DNA of 39,660 nt from Mycobacterium angelicum (GCF_002086155.1 NZ_MVHE01000051.1:1-39660); one strand, 5' to 3'; positions 15,680 to 24,680 are shown, counted from the first letter of the stretch. Notes: generated by a model from the letters alone, not told the origin. Program-made: numbers and translations.

Positions 15680-16549
15680 GTGCGGTTCAGCTACGCGGAA
15701 TCACTGACCGACCCGGCCTTCTACCTCCCGCTGGCCAAGGCGGCCGAAGCGGCCGGGTATCACAGCATGACGATCGCCGACAGCCTCGCCTACCCCTTCG
15801 AGTCGGATTCGAAATATCCGTACACCCCCGACGGCAACCGCGAGTTTCTGGACGGCAAGGAGATCGTCGAAACCTTCGTTCTGACAGCGGCATTGGGCGC
15901 GGTGACGACGACGCTGCGGTTCAACTTCTTTGTGCTCAAGCTGCCCGTCCGGCCGCCGGCGCTGGTGGCCAAGCAGGTGGGATCGCTGGCCGCGCTGATC
16001 GGCAACCGGGTGGGCCTCGGGGTGGGCACCAGCCCATGGCCCGAGGACTACGAGCTGATGAGCATTCCATTCGCCAAGCGCGGCAAGCGAATCGACGAGT
16101 GCATCGAGATCGTCCAGGGCCTCACCACCGGTGAGTACTTCGAGTTCCACGGCGAGTTCTACGACATTCCCAAGACCAAGATGTCGCCGGCGCCTACCCA
16201 GCCGATCCCGATTCTGGTCGGCGGCCACGCCGACGCGGCGCTGCGGCGCGCGGCGCGGCTGGACGGCTGGATGCACGGCGGCGGCAGTGACCCCGAGGAG
16301 CTCGACCGACTCATCAAGCGCGTCAAGCAGTTTCGTGCCGAAGAGGGTAAGGCGGACCCGTTCGAGATCCATGTGATCTCGATGGACAGCTACACCGTCG
16401 ACGGCATCAAACGACTGGAGGACAACGGCGTCACCGACGTCATCGTGGGCTTTCGCTGGCCCTACATCAAGGGACCCGACACCGAGCCCCTGGAGCGCAA
16501 AATCCGCAACCTGGAGAAGTACGCCGACAAAGTGATGTCCAAAGTCTAA
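15680..16549 (+). CDS. Luciferase-like (LLM) F420-dependent oxidoreductase
   Basis: A 289-residue bacterial-luciferase-fold protein with start GTG at 15680 (VRFSYAESLTDPAFYLPLAKAAEAAGYHSMTIADS), as expected for the mycobacterial LLM family that mostly uses coenzyme F420. Typical segments are LKLPVRPPALVAKQVGSLAALIGNRVGLGVG, SPWPEDYELM, KRIDECIEIVQGL and PIPILVGGHADAALRRAARLDGWM. It matches Rv0940c in size and place. The substrate is unknown. It follows the STAS-HATPase gene by one nucleotide. Its stop overlaps that of the convergent SDR by 4 nt (CTAA), so no terminator lies between them. Confidence 0.88.
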   Translation: MRFSYAESLTDPAFYLPLAKAAEAAGYHSMTIADSLAYPFESDSKYPYTPDGNREFLDGKEIVETFVLTAALGAVTTTLRFNFFVLKLPVRPPALVAKQVGSLAALIGNRVGLGVGTSPWPEDYELMSIPFAKRGKRIDECIEIVQGLTTGEYFEFHGEFYDIPKTKMSPAPTQPIPILVGGHADAALRRAARLDGWMHGGGSDPEELDRLIKRVKQFRAEEGKADPFEIHVISMDSYTVDGIKRLEDNGVTDVIVGFRWPYIKGPDTEPLERKIRNLEKYADKVMSKV

Positions 16550-17373
16550 GCGGTACAGGTGTTTTCGTCGAGAAGCGCTCTGATTTGGGGCATGGCCGGC
16601 AGGTGCGCGAGCAGGCCGCTGTCGGCGGCGATCACCTGTCCGGTGATGAGCGCCGCCCGCTCCGAGGCCAGGAAACACACCAGTTCGGCGATGTCACGCG
16701 GTTCGCCGATACGACCGCCAAGGTGGTGGGCGGTGAAAATCTCGACGATCGGCTGCGGCAGGCCCACCTGAAGCTTCGGGGTGCGCACCAGACCGGGAGC
16801 GATCGCGTTGCAGCGGATCCCGTCGCGTCCGTATTGCGTTGCCACATAACGGGTCAGGGTTTCGATAGCGGCCTTGGTGCAGGCGTATGCGGTGGACATG
16901 TCGTAGGCGGCGTGGGCGGTTGCCGAAGAGATGTTGACGATGGCGCCTCCGCCCGAGCTGATGAGCCGGGGAATCGCATGCTTGCACATGAGCATCGTGC
17001 CGCGGGCGTTGACCGCGAAGGTCTGGTCCCACATGTCGACGGTCATCTCGGTGACCAGCGCGTCGGCGACGTCGGCGTGCGCGGCGTTATTGTCCACGAC
17101 ATCGAGGCGACCGAACGTGTCTACGGTGAAGCCGATTAGGGCTCGCACCGATGCTTCGTCGGTGAGGTCGACGGCGTGGTGCACGGCCCCCGCGCCGACG
17201 GCGGCCGCCGCGCCGGCGAGGTCGGTCTCGGGCAGGTCCGCCAAGACCACGTGCGCGCCCGCGTGCGCAAACACCCGCGACGTCTCGAGTCCGATGCCAC
17301 CGCATGCGCCGGTGACAATCGCGGTCTTGCCTTCGAGTTCTGCTGCCATAGGCGCTTGGCTGACTAGTCCCAT
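16546..17373 (-). CDS. Short-chain dehydrogenase/reductase
   Basis: A 275-residue classical SDR: TGACGGIG cofactor loop (~residues 21-28), LADLPE with the Asp that selects NAD(H), NNAA in place of the usual NNAG, Ser in NISSATAH and the catalytic pair in AYACTKAA. The ATG at 17373 overlaps the end of the upstream P450 gene by 10 nt; an internal ATG at 17349 (MAAELEG) gives a more typical N-terminus and may be the true start. The pair P450-SDR forms one transcription unit driven from the repeat-associated promoter near 18643, suggesting hydroxylation followed by alcohol oxidation of the same compound. Confidence 0.87.
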   Translation of the reverse strand: MGLVSQAPMAAELEGKTAIVTGACGGIGLETSRVFAHAGAHVVLADLPETDLAGAAAAVGAGAVHHAVDLTDEASVRALIGFTVDTFGRLDVVDNNAAHADVADALVTEMTVDMWDQTFAVNARGTMLMCKHAIPRLISSGGGAIVNISSATAHAAYDMSTAYACTKAAIETLTRYVATQYGRDGIRCNAIAPGLVRTPKLQVGLPQPIVEIFTAHHLGGRIGEPRDIAELVCFLASERAALITGQVIAADSGLLAHLPAMPQIRALLDENTCTA

Positions 17374-18635
17374 ACCACCGGAAGTGCCGACGGCCTGCGG
17401 AAGTGCATGCCGGTGATCAACGGCGCCGGTGCATCGGGGTCGCAGCGCAAATTGGGCAGGTTGTCCAGCATCGCCTCGATCAGTGCCGTGATCTGGCGGC
17501 GAGTGGTGTTGATGCCCGTGCAGATGTGCGGGCCGAAACCGAAGCTGACGTGGTGTGGTCCCGTGCGCCCGATGCGGAACTCGTCGGGATCGGGCGGATA
17601 AGCCTCAGGGTCCCGGTTGGCCGCCCCGATGGCCACCAGCAGCGGCGTTCCGGCAGCGAGCTTGGTGCCTCGGAGAACAACCTCGCGGGTGGTGATGCGC
17701 GGCAAGAAGACGGCGGGCGATTCGAGGCGCTCGCCCTCGACGAGCGCCAACTGCAGGCGGCTGCGATCCCGGTGGATGCGTTCCAGCTCGTCCGGCCGTT
17801 GCAGCAGCAGCGTCAACGTGTTCAAGAACTGACGGGAGGTGTTATCCGTCGCCGCCAGCAGCAGGGCCCGCATGAACGACGTGATCTGCTCGTCGTCGAG
17901 AACGCCGCCCTCATACTCGGCCCGGATGAGGGAACTGACAAGGTCGTTTCGCGACGCGCCGGCCGCCCGCGCGCGCTGCACGACCCGCAGCAGCCGATCC
18001 CACTGCCGCTGCGACGCCTCGACCGCCCGCTCGAACCTGCGCTGAACCTGCGCTGCTTGCACCGGATCTGGGGTGGACCACCCGGCCAGCAGGATGCTCA
18101 GGCCGTCGATCTCGAATTCTTCGTAACTGTCTTCATGGTCCGGCAGGCCCAGGATTTCATACGTCGCCCGTAACGGGTATGCCAGAGCCACCTCGATCAA
18201 GTCGGCACCGCGCTTGGGAGCCATCTCCGCCACGAGCTTTGCGGCCAGCGGCCGAAAAGTGTTCTCGTCCCAGGCATTCAGGAGCTTGCCGCCGAAAACC
18301 GATTGCAGGTAGCCGCGCCACTGGCGATGCTCGGCACCGTCCAGCGCCAGGATCGATCGCCCGATCAAAGCGCCTTGGGAGACTTCCCAGATGCTGCTCG
18401 AGAAGGTTTCCGAATCGCGCAGGACGGTCATGATGTCGTCGTAGCGAAACGCTGTGTACGTCTCGTCCGCGCGGTCACCGATGAAGGACGGCACACCGAG
18501 CTCAACCATGATGTCGCCCTTCATCACCGGCGTCTCGCGCCGGTGATGGGCGAGCACCGAGTAGGGATCATCCATCGTCGACACGCGGAAGGCTTCCCCG
18601 AGTTCTTCTGACAGTTGGGCAACCGATGGGCTCAT
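17364..18635 (-). CDS. Cytochrome P450 with Asp-Asn in the I-helix
   Basis: A 423-residue soluble P450 starting MSPSVAQLSEELGEAF at the ATG at 18635. The heme loop is FGFGPHICTG with Cys372 as iron ligand, and an ExxR (EGER) is present. The oxygen-activation motif reads AATDNTS: Asp264 is followed by Asn265, where nearly all P450s have Thr. I recall the same Thr-to-Asn change in P450cin, a monoterpene hydroxylase. A 39-residue upstream extension in frame crosses the promoter and repeat and is rejected. A TAGCGT -10 box 7 nt upstream suggests a leaderless mRNA. The SDR gene overlaps its 3' end. The substrate is unknown; location suggests a terpenoid or related lipid. Confidence 0.9.
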   Translation of the reverse strand: MSPSVAQLSEELGEAFRVSTMDDPYSVLAHHRRETPVMKGDIMVELGVPSFIGDRADETYTAFRYDDIMTVLRDSETFSSSIWEVSQGALIGRSILALDGAEHRQWRGYLQSVFGGKLLNAWDENTFRPLAAKLVAEMAPKRGADLIEVALAYPLRATYEILGLPDHEDSYEEFEIDGLSILLAGWSTPDPVQAAQVQRRFERAVEASQRQWDRLLRVVQRARAAGASRNDLVSSLIRAEYEGGVLDDEQITSFMRALLLAATDNTSRQFLNTLTLLLQRPDELERIHRDRSRLQLALVEGERLESPAVFLPRITTREVVLRGTKLAAGTPLLVAIGAANRDPEAYPPDPDEFRIGRTGPHHVSFGFGPHICTGINTTRRQITALIEAMLDNLPNLRCDPDAPAPLITGMHFRRPSALPVVWD

Positions 18636-18642
18636 GAGTGCG

Positions 18643-18648
18643 ACGCTA
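18643..18648 (-). promoter_or_regulatory. Leaderless promoter -10 box (TAGCGT) of the P450-SDR unit
   Basis: On the minus strand, TGTTAGCGTCG places TAGCGT (TANNNT type) 7 nt before the ATG at 18635, so translation probably starts at the first mRNA base. The same string occurs at 24782-24787 before a related reading frame. No standard -35 is seen; TTAAAA stands there instead, as expected for an activator-dependent promoter. Confidence 0.55.
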
Positions 18649-18669
18649 ACAGGGCGGCGACGCGTTTTT

Positions 18670-18715
18670 AAGGCCTGCGATGCCGCACATCCAACAATTG
18701 AGTCATTTGACTGAT
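18670..18715 (-). repeat. Shared element copy 1 with palindromic operator candidate
   Basis: This ~45-bp element recurs at 24809 and 28070. It ends in TTGAGTCA-TT-TGACTGAT (18698-18715), an imperfect form of the palindrome TTGAGTCATTTGACTCAA. The palindrome centre is 71.5 bp from the leaderless start of the P450 (18635) and 72.5 bp from the ATG of the divergent SDR (18779). Read on the plus strand, 18670-18714 also encodes KACDAAHPTIESFD-stop, nearly the same as the C-terminus of the LuxR-family regulator in this window, so it may have come from a regulator gene end. Confidence 0.75.
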
Positions 18716-18778
18716 CAAACGAATCATCAAGCGAGACATAGTCCTTGATCAAGTGAGCGAATTGAGATGAGGACGGCG

Positions 18779-19600
18779 ATGGCAGAGTTGACGAACAAGG
18801 TCGCGTTGATTACCGGAGCTGCGCGCGGGCAGGGCCGAAGCCACGCGGTCGCGCTGGCAGGCGAGGGCGCCGATATCATCGCCATCGACATCGCCGCGGA
18901 CATCGAATCGATTCCATATCCGTTGGCGACCAAGGAAGAACTCGAGGAGACCGCACAACTCGTGCGCGACACCGGGCGGCGGGCCGCCACGTATCTGGCC
19001 GACGTGCGCCAGCTGTGCGACCTACGGGAGTGCGTGCAGTTGGGTACCGCCGAACTCGGCGACATCGACGTGGTGGTGGCCAATGCCGGTGTGGTGGGCG
19101 TAGGAATGACCGACCCGTACGACGAGCAGGTGTACCGCGACGTCGTCGAAGTCAACCTGTTCGGGGTGTGGAACACCATCGCCGCGACGGTGCCGTCGAT
19201 CATCCGCAAGGGCCGGGGCGGCTCGATCATCTTGACCGGCTCGACACAGGGTCTGGTGGGCCGCGGCGGTGACGGCTCCGCGGCGATGTTCGCCTACGCG
19301 GCGTCCAAGCACGGCGTCGTGGGGCTGATGCGCTCCGCCGCGAATGCCTACGCGCAGCACCATATCCGGGTCAACTCGGTACATCCCACCGGCGTAGCCA
19401 CGCCGATGGTCACCAACGACTACGCCGCCCAGTCCTTCCAGGGCAGTCCGACGGCAGCCAAGGTCTCCACCAACCTGCTACCCGTCTCACTCATCGAAGC
19501 CCGGGACGTGACCAATGCGGTGGTGTGGCTGGCCGGTGACAAAGCACGGTACGTCACCGGCGTCAGCCTGCCCGTCGACGCCGGCTTCACCGTGATGTGA
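18779..19600 (+). CDS. Mycofactocin-type short-chain dehydrogenase
   Basis: A 273-residue SDR of the carveol-dehydrogenase-like, mycofactocin-associated kind: MAELTNKVALITGAARGQGRSHA cofactor loop, an insertion after the second strand (DIAADIESIPYPLATKEELEETAQLV) typical of enzymes that keep NAD bound and use mycofactocin as electron acceptor, NAG, and catalytic AYAASKHG. It ends LPVDAGFTVM. The ATG at 18779 has GAGGAC 4 nt before it and is preferred over the ATG at 18767. It is transcribed divergently from the P450 and shares the palindromic element with it. It probably oxidises a secondary alcohol made by a neighbouring P450. Confidence 0.88.
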   Translation: MAELTNKVALITGAARGQGRSHAVALAGEGADIIAIDIAADIESIPYPLATKEELEETAQLVRDTGRRAATYLADVRQLCDLRECVQLGTAELGDIDVVVANAGVVGVGMTDPYDEQVYRDVVEVNLFGVWNTIAATVPSIIRKGRGGSIILTGSTQGLVGRGGDGSAAMFAYAASKHGVVGLMRSAANAYAQHHIRVNSVHPTGVATPMVTNDYAAQSFQGSPTAAKVSTNLLPVSLIEARDVTNAVVWLAGDKARYVTGVSLPVDAGFTVM

Positions 19601-19621
19601 CCCCGCCAGCACGCAGAGCGG

Positions 19622-20884
19622 TCAGGGTTCGACCAGGATGCCGGTCCGCTGCCCCGCCTCGTGCCGGCTGAGCGCCCGAACCGAAACGTCGTGGCCCTCG
19701 GCGGCCTTGCGCAAGGCTCCAACCGTCGCCTGCTCGCGCGGGATTCGGGTGAACGGGTCGAATGAGTACCAGCGCATCGCGTTCTGGTGAGTGATCTTGT
19801 CGATCTCGCTGCCGGGAACCTCGTTGAGCGACAGCACATCCCAGAGTTCCTCGGGAGCGCCCGGCCACATCGAATCGCTGTGCGGGTAGTCGGCCTCCCA
19901 GGCGATGTTGTCGATGCCGATCATGTTGCGTAGCCGGATGCCCACCGGGTCGCTGATGAAGCAAGTCAAGAAGTGTTCGCGGAACACCTCCGACGGGACC
20001 TTGCCACCGAAGTCCTGACGGGTCCAGGTGGAATGCATCTCGTAGGTGCGGTCGGCGCGCTCCAGGAAGTACGGGACCCATCCCGTGCCACCCTCGGACA
20101 ACGCGATCTTCAGGTCCGGATACTGCTTGATCGGCTTGGACCACAACAGATCCGCGGCCGCCTGAATGACATTCATCGGGCCCAGGGTCATCAACACGTC
20201 TATCGGCGCGTCGGGTGCCGTCGTCACCAACTTGCCGGACGACCCGAAGTGCACGTTCATCACGGTGCTGGTGTCGCACAACGCTTTCCACAGCGGATTC
20301 CAGTAGTCGTCATGGAAGCTCGGATAACCCATCGTCGCCGGGTTCTCGGTGAACGTCAGCGCGTGCACACCCTTCTTCGAAACCCGTCGCACCTCCGCCG
20401 CACATGCCTGGGCATCCCACAGCACCGGCAACGCCATCGGGATGAACCGCGCGGGGTAGGCCCCGCACCACTCATCGATGTGCCAGTCGTTGTAGGCCTG
20501 AACCAGTGCCAGGGAGAAATCGGAATCTTCGGTGGCAAACAGCCGCCCGGCGAAACCCGGGAAGGAGGGAAAGCAAATCGAAGCCAGGACGCCGCCGGCG
20601 TTCATGTCTTTGATCCGTTCGTCAACCTGGTAGCAGCCGGGCCGGATCTCATCCAGGCCCTGCGGCTCCAGCCCGAATTCCGCCTTGGGCCGGCCGGCTA
20701 CCGCGTTCAGCGCAGGATTCGGAATCACCCGGTCCCGGAACTTCCACACGTCCGAACCGTCCGGATTGCGCACCAGCCGGGGAGCGTCGGCCGAATACCT
20801 TGCCGGCAAGTGGTTTTCGAACATGTCCGGCGGCTCGATGGTGTGGTCGTCGACGCTGATCAGGATCATGTCATCTTTGTGCAC
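19622..20884 (-). CDS. Amidohydrolase 2 (ACMSD-like) family protein
   Basis: A 420-residue TIM-barrel metal-dependent hydrolase or decarboxylase of the amidohydrolase-2 family. Seen are SVDDHTIEPPDMF near the N-terminus (metal site with a single HxE-like form in place of HxH), VNVHFGSSGK, ALSEGGTGWVPYFLERADR and EADYPHSDSMWPGAP, the typical C-terminal Asp/His segment. The GTG at 20884 is preceded by GGAAGGAA at good spacing and is taken as start. It is the last gene of the P450-ALDH-SDR-amidohydrolase unit and ends 21 nt from the convergent SDR. Such proteins often act on cyclic acids or diketones late in ring breakdown; the substrate here is unknown. Confidence 0.85.
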   Translation of the reverse strand: MHKDDMILISVDDHTIEPPDMFENHLPARYSADAPRLVRNPDGSDVWKFRDRVIPNPALNAVAGRPKAEFGLEPQGLDEIRPGCYQVDERIKDMNAGGVLASICFPSFPGFAGRLFATEDSDFSLALVQAYNDWHIDEWCGAYPARFIPMALPVLWDAQACAAEVRRVSKKGVHALTFTENPATMGYPSFHDDYWNPLWKALCDTSTVMNVHFGSSGKLVTTAPDAPIDVLMTLGPMNVIQAAADLLWSKPIKQYPDLKIALSEGGTGWVPYFLERADRTYEMHSTWTRQDFGGKVPSEVFREHFLTCFISDPVGIRLRNMIGIDNIAWEADYPHSDSMWPGAPEELWDVLSLNEVPGSEIDKITHQNAMRWYSFDPFTRIPREQATVGALRKAAEGHDVSVRALSRHEAGQRTGILVEP

Positions 20885-20909
20885 GGGCGTTCCTTCCAAG
20901 GCGCAGCCG

Positions 20910-21725
20910 CTAGCGGATGGAGAAGCCGGCATCGAGGGGCCATTGCACACCGGTGATGAAACGCGCCTGGTCGGAAACCAGGAACGCCACCGCGTTAGCG
21001 ATGTCTTCGGGCTGCAGGATCTCGATGGGCAACGCATTCTGCATCGCGGCGATGCCTTCGGGACTGCGCGCCGCTGCCCGCGGCAGCGCCTCGTTGTCGG
21101 TCATGCCGCTGAGCACCCCGGTGGGGTGAATCGTGTTGACCCGAATCCAGTGCGGGGCAAGGTCATTAGCCATGGTCTGCATGTAGCCGACGAGCCCGCG
21201 CTTGGCCGCGACGTAAGCCTGCATTGCCGCGTCGTGCGTCGCGCTGCCCTTCAGTCCGCCGGTAGAACTGGTGAGCACAATGGAGCCGCCGCGGCCGCCC
21301 TCGATCATCGAGGGCAGCGCCGCCCGAACCGTTTGGAAGGGACCGGTGAGATTGACGTCGATGACGTCCTTCCACTCCGAGATGAAATCCTCCTCCGGGT
21401 CGTAGCGGACGATCCCGGCGTTGGCGATGACGATGTCCACCCTGCCGAAGTCGGCGAATCCCTCTTGAAATACCTCGGCGACCTGCCCGTAGTCCCGTAC
21501 GTCGGCCTTGCGGCCGACCATGCGGCGGCCCTGGGCCTCGACCATCTTGATGGTGGTGGCGAGGTCCTCCTCGCTGGCGTTCGGGTAGTCCATCGTCGCG
21601 ATGTCCTGGCAGATGTCGAACCCGATGATGTCGGCCCCATCTCGGGCGAGACGGACGGCGTGTGCTCGCCCCTGCCCGCGCGCAACACCGGAAATGAAGG
21701 CGACGCGCCCTGCCAATCCACTCAT
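20910..21725 (-). CDS. Mycofactocin-type short-chain dehydrogenase
   Basis: A 271-residue SDR: SGVARGQGRAHA cofactor loop, insertion DICQDIATMDYPNASEEDLATTIKMV, IANAGIV, catalytic AYVAAKRG and C-terminus WPLDAGFSIR. The insertion and SGxARGQG form place it with the mycofactocin-associated carveol-dehydrogenase-like group. An AGGAGG site lies 5 nt before the ATG at 21725, which fixes the start. It sits between the ALDH gene (38 nt upstream) and the amidohydrolase gene (25 nt downstream) on one strand. Together with the P450 and ALDH it suggests stepwise oxidation of an alcohol. Confidence 0.88.
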   Translation of the reverse strand: MSGLAGRVAFISGVARGQGRAHAVRLARDGADIIGFDICQDIATMDYPNASEEDLATTIKMVEAQGRRMVGRKADVRDYGQVAEVFQEGFADFGRVDIVIANAGIVRYDPEEDFISEWKDVIDVNLTGPFQTVRAALPSMIEGGRGGSIVLTSSTGGLKGSATHDAAMQAYVAAKRGLVGYMQTMANDLAPHWIRVNTIHPTGVLSGMTDNEALPRAAARSPEGIAAMQNALPIEILQPEDIANAVAFLVSDQARFITGVQWPLDAGFSIR

Positions 21726-21763
21726 CCCGTCCTCCTTGACCTGAGGTATCGATCGCACTGTGT

Positions 21764-23251
21764 TCAGCCGAACGGCAGGGCAGCGCTCGTTCCAACGCCG
21801 ACACCCTTGAGTTGCAGGAACTCCTCGATGCCGGCGCGGCCACCCTCCTTGCCCTGTCCGCTCATGGCGAAGCCACCGAATGGCCGCCACACCGCAACGT
21901 TGGACCCGCCGTTGATCAGCACCTCGCCGGTCTGCATCTCCTCGGCCACCCGCAGTGCGCGGTTCAGGTCGCGGGTCTGGATGTAGCCCGACAGTCCGTA
22001 GTGGGTGTTGTTGGCGATCGAAACCGCCTCGTGCTCGTCCCGGAACGGCATGATCGTCAGCACCGGCCCGAACACCTCCTGCTGCGCCAGCTCGGACACG
22101 GGGTCGACGTCGGCGAAAACGGTTGGCGCGTAGAAGAAGCCGTCGGCCAGGCCACCCGCGAGCCGATGTCCACCGGTGAGCAGCCGCGCACCCGCTGCCT
22201 CGGCCCGCTCGACCATGCCGTGCACGCGCTCCAGTGCGGCGTTGGTGATCAACGGTCCCGAGGCCACCTCCGGGTCGAACGGGTCGCCCACCGCAAGGCT
22301 CGCGGCAATGTGCGCCACCCGCTGGCACACCTCGTCATAAATCGAATCCTCGACGAGCATGCGGGTGGGAAACGCGCAACCCTGGCCGCTCAAGAGGCCG
22401 ATCGACATGAACGTGCCGTGCAGGCACACCGAGTCCAGATCGGCATCCCCGAAGACGATGTTCGCCGACTTGCCACCGAGTTCGAGCACCGCCGGCTTCA
22501 TGGTCGCCGCACACTCGGTGAGAATCCGTCGCGCGGTCGCCGACCCTCCGGTAAAACTCACTTTCGCCACCAACGGATGGCTGACCAGGGTGGCGCCCGC
22601 GGCGGCGTCGCCGGGCACAACGGAAAGCACGCCGTCGGGCAGGCCGGCGCGCTTGGCCAGCTCGGCGTAGAGGTCGCAGCAGAACGGGCTCAACTCAGAT
22701 GGCTTGACCACCACCGTATTTCCGGCCGCGAGTGCCGCGGGTACCTTCATCGCCAACGAGATCAGCGGGCTGTTCCAGGTGACGACGACCCCGATCACGC
22801 CATAGGGCTGGCGCAGGGTCAGACCGAGCTCGCCGTCCGCGGTGAACGACGCGGTCGTGTGTCCCTCGATCTTGTCCGCCCAGCCCGCGTAGTACCTGGT
22901 CCATTCCGCCGCGATCGCCGGCGAGGCGGCGGCGGTGGTGATCGGGGTCCCGTTGTCGAGCACTCCCAGCGTGGCGAATTCCGCCGCATGCTCTTCGATG
23001 AGGTCCGCGAAGTGTGTGAGGATCGCCCGGCGCTGGGCGGGCTTGGTCCGTCGCCAGCCGCCGAAGGCCTTGTCCGCGGCACGCACCGCTTGGTCGACCT
23101 CGCCGGGCCCCGCCAGTGGAATGGTGGCGTCCACCAACCCGGTTGCCGGATTCACGTGTTCGTAGCCACCGCCGCTGCCGGTGTCGCGTCGTTCGCCGGC
23201 GATGTTCAGGAACGCCTTGGGTGCGGAACGGATGGTTGTGCAGGTCGACAT
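21764..23251 (-). CDS. Aldehyde dehydrogenase
   Basis: A 495-residue NAD(P)-dependent aldehyde dehydrogenase with the full set of active-site parts: Asn160 in TWNSP, the cofactor loop FTGGSATARRI, general base Glu257 in VLELGGKSANIVF and nucleophile Cys292 in SGQGCAFPTRM. It oxidises an aldehyde to the acid; the particular aldehyde is not readable from sequence. Genes before (P450) and after (SDR) are on the same strand with short gaps of 57 and 38 nt, so it is part of an oxidative operon. A product of the P450/SDR steps is the likely substrate. Confidence 0.93.
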   Translation of the reverse strand: MSTCTTIRSAPKAFLNIAGERRDTGSGGGYEHVNPATGLVDATIPLAGPGEVDQAVRAADKAFGGWRRTKPAQRRAILTHFADLIEEHAAEFATLGVLDNGTPITTAAASPAIAAEWTRYYAGWADKIEGHTTASFTADGELGLTLRQPYGVIGVVVTWNSPLISLAMKVPAALAAGNTVVVKPSELSPFCCDLYAELAKRAGLPDGVLSVVPGDAAAGATLVSHPLVAKVSFTGGSATARRILTECAATMKPAVLELGGKSANIVFGDADLDSVCLHGTFMSIGLLSGQGCAFPTRMLVEDSIYDEVCQRVAHIAASLAVGDPFDPEVASGPLITNAALERVHGMVERAEAAGARLLTGGHRLAGGLADGFFYAPTVFADVDPVSELAQQEVFGPVLTIMPFRDEHEAVSIANNTHYGLSGYIQTRDLNRALRVAEEMQTGEVLINGGSNVAVWRPFGGFAMSGQGKEGGRAGIEEFLQLKGVGVGTSAALPFG

Positions 23252-23308
23252 TGAGTGCGCTTTCGTTGGTCAGCAGGCGATGCGGCGAGTGTCGCGAATT
23301 GTATTGAG

Positions 23309-24673
23309 CTACAAGGCCGCCCGTCGATGCGATGGAGTCATCCGCAGGCCGTGAGGTTGCACGATCGCCCAGGGCCGTTCCCGAACGCGGGCACCCGGCT
23401 CAAGCGACAGCCGCCAGTCGCGCAACACGGTGGCGGCCGTGACATGCATTTCGGTGATAGCGAACGAGTCGCCGATGCACTTGTGTTTGCCAATCCCGAA
23501 GGGAATGAACATGTGTCGCGGCAAGTGCGCCGTGTTCTCCGGCGCCCAGCGGTCCGGTTCGAAGGCGAGGGGGTCGTCATACACCCTTGGGTCTCGGTGA
23601 ATTGCGGTGGGGCTGAAGCCAACCTCGGCGCCGGCCGGAATCCGGAACTGTCCGAGTCCAACCTCCCGGACGGCTCGACGAGTCAGGATCGAGTTCGGCG
23701 TGTGCAGCCGCAGAGTCTCGTTGACAACCCGCTTGACGAGCTCGAGGTTGCCCAGGTTGTCGTAGGTGATGGACCCCCCGGCCAGCTTGTCGTCGAGTTC
23801 GCGGGCTACCGCGCGCTCGATCTCGGGGTGCCGGTCCAGCTCGTAGAACAGCCAAGACAGTGTGGTGGAAGACGTCTCGGTCGCGGCGAGCAGGAGCGTG
23901 AGCACCTCGTCTCGCACTTGGTCGTCATCCATGGGCTGGCCGGTGTCGGCATCACGGGCTTGTAGCAGCATGGCCAGCACACTGTCGCCACCTTCGCCGG
24001 CGGTGCGATACGCAGTTATGAGATCCCCGACCAGCGCACGGACATCGGTGATCGCGGACTGGAAGCGGCGATTGACCGGAATGGGCAACCGGGTGAGCCA
24101 GTCGAACGGGTAGAGCGTCTGCCAGATCACCCCTTGGTTGATTCCGGTCAGCGCCCGTTCGACTCGGGAGACCGCGGAGTGGCCGAGGTCGGTCTGGAAG
24201 AGGCCCCGGCACACCACCGCCAGTGCCATGGTGTGTATTTCGTGGGTCACTTCGATCGGCTTGCCTGGACGCCACGTTCGCGACAGAGTCTCGGCGGCCT
24301 CCGCCATGACCGCTGTGTAGCGGGCGATCTGCCGTTGGTGGAAAGCGGGCTGGAGCAGCCGTCGTTGACGGCGGTGGAGTTCGCCGTCGGAGACGAGCAG
24401 CCCGTGCCCAAGGGCTTTGCCGGCGCGCTCGAATACCGCTCCGCGGGTGAACTGCTCGGATTGGCCCACCATCATGTCGCGCACCAGGTCGTGCGAGGTG
24501 ACCAGATAAACCGGGCGTGGACCCAGGTAAACGGTGACGACATCGGCCACCGAGCGAAGCCGTGCCAGATATCCCAGAGGGTCACGGGCCAGCGCGCCCA
24601 GATGTCCCAGGCCCGGCAGCCGCCCCGGGGCCACCGGGGGCGTGCTCAGCGTGGATGGAGTCGCGACCGTCAT
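23309..24673 (-). CDS. Cytochrome P450
   Basis: A 454-residue P450. The heme loop is FIPFGIGKHKCIGDSF with Cys399, the I-helix is LLAATETSSTTLSW with a normal Glu-Thr pair, and ETLRLHTP supplies ExxR. The form, with FIPFG and a proline-rich N-terminus (PVAPGRLPGLGHLGAL), is more like the CYP139/class with eukaryote-like features than the usual short bacterial P450s, and it resembles the P450 at 29257-30651 in this window. It is the first full gene of the P450-ALDH-SDR-amidohydrolase unit. Just ahead lies a 30-codon frame related to the start of the P450 at 17364-18635, and a promoter copy. Confidence 0.93.
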   Translation of the reverse strand: MTVATPSTLSTPPVAPGRLPGLGHLGALARDPLGYLARLRSVADVVTVYLGPRPVYLVTSHDLVRDMMVGQSEQFTRGAVFERAGKALGHGLLVSDGELHRRQRRLLQPAFHQRQIARYTAVMAEAAETLSRTWRPGKPIEVTHEIHTMALAVVCRGLFQTDLGHSAVSRVERALTGINQGVIWQTLYPFDWLTRLPIPVNRRFQSAITDVRALVGDLITAYRTAGEGGDSVLAMLLQARDADTGQPMDDDQVRDEVLTLLLAATETSSTTLSWLFYELDRHPEIERAVARELDDKLAGGSITYDNLGNLELVKRVVNETLRLHTPNSILTRRAVREVGLGQFRIPAGAEVGFSPTAIHRDPRVYDDPLAFEPDRWAPENTAHLPRHMFIPFGIGKHKCIGDSFAITEMHVTAATVLRDWRLSLEPGARVRERPWAIVQPHGLRMTPSHRRAAL

Positions 24674-24680
24674 TTCAGGG

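Noticed and set aside
18636..18752. 39-residue extension of the P450 to 18752
   Set aside because: It would run through the palindromic element and the TAGCGT box; the ATG at 18635 gives a usual P450 start matched by the remnant at 24773.
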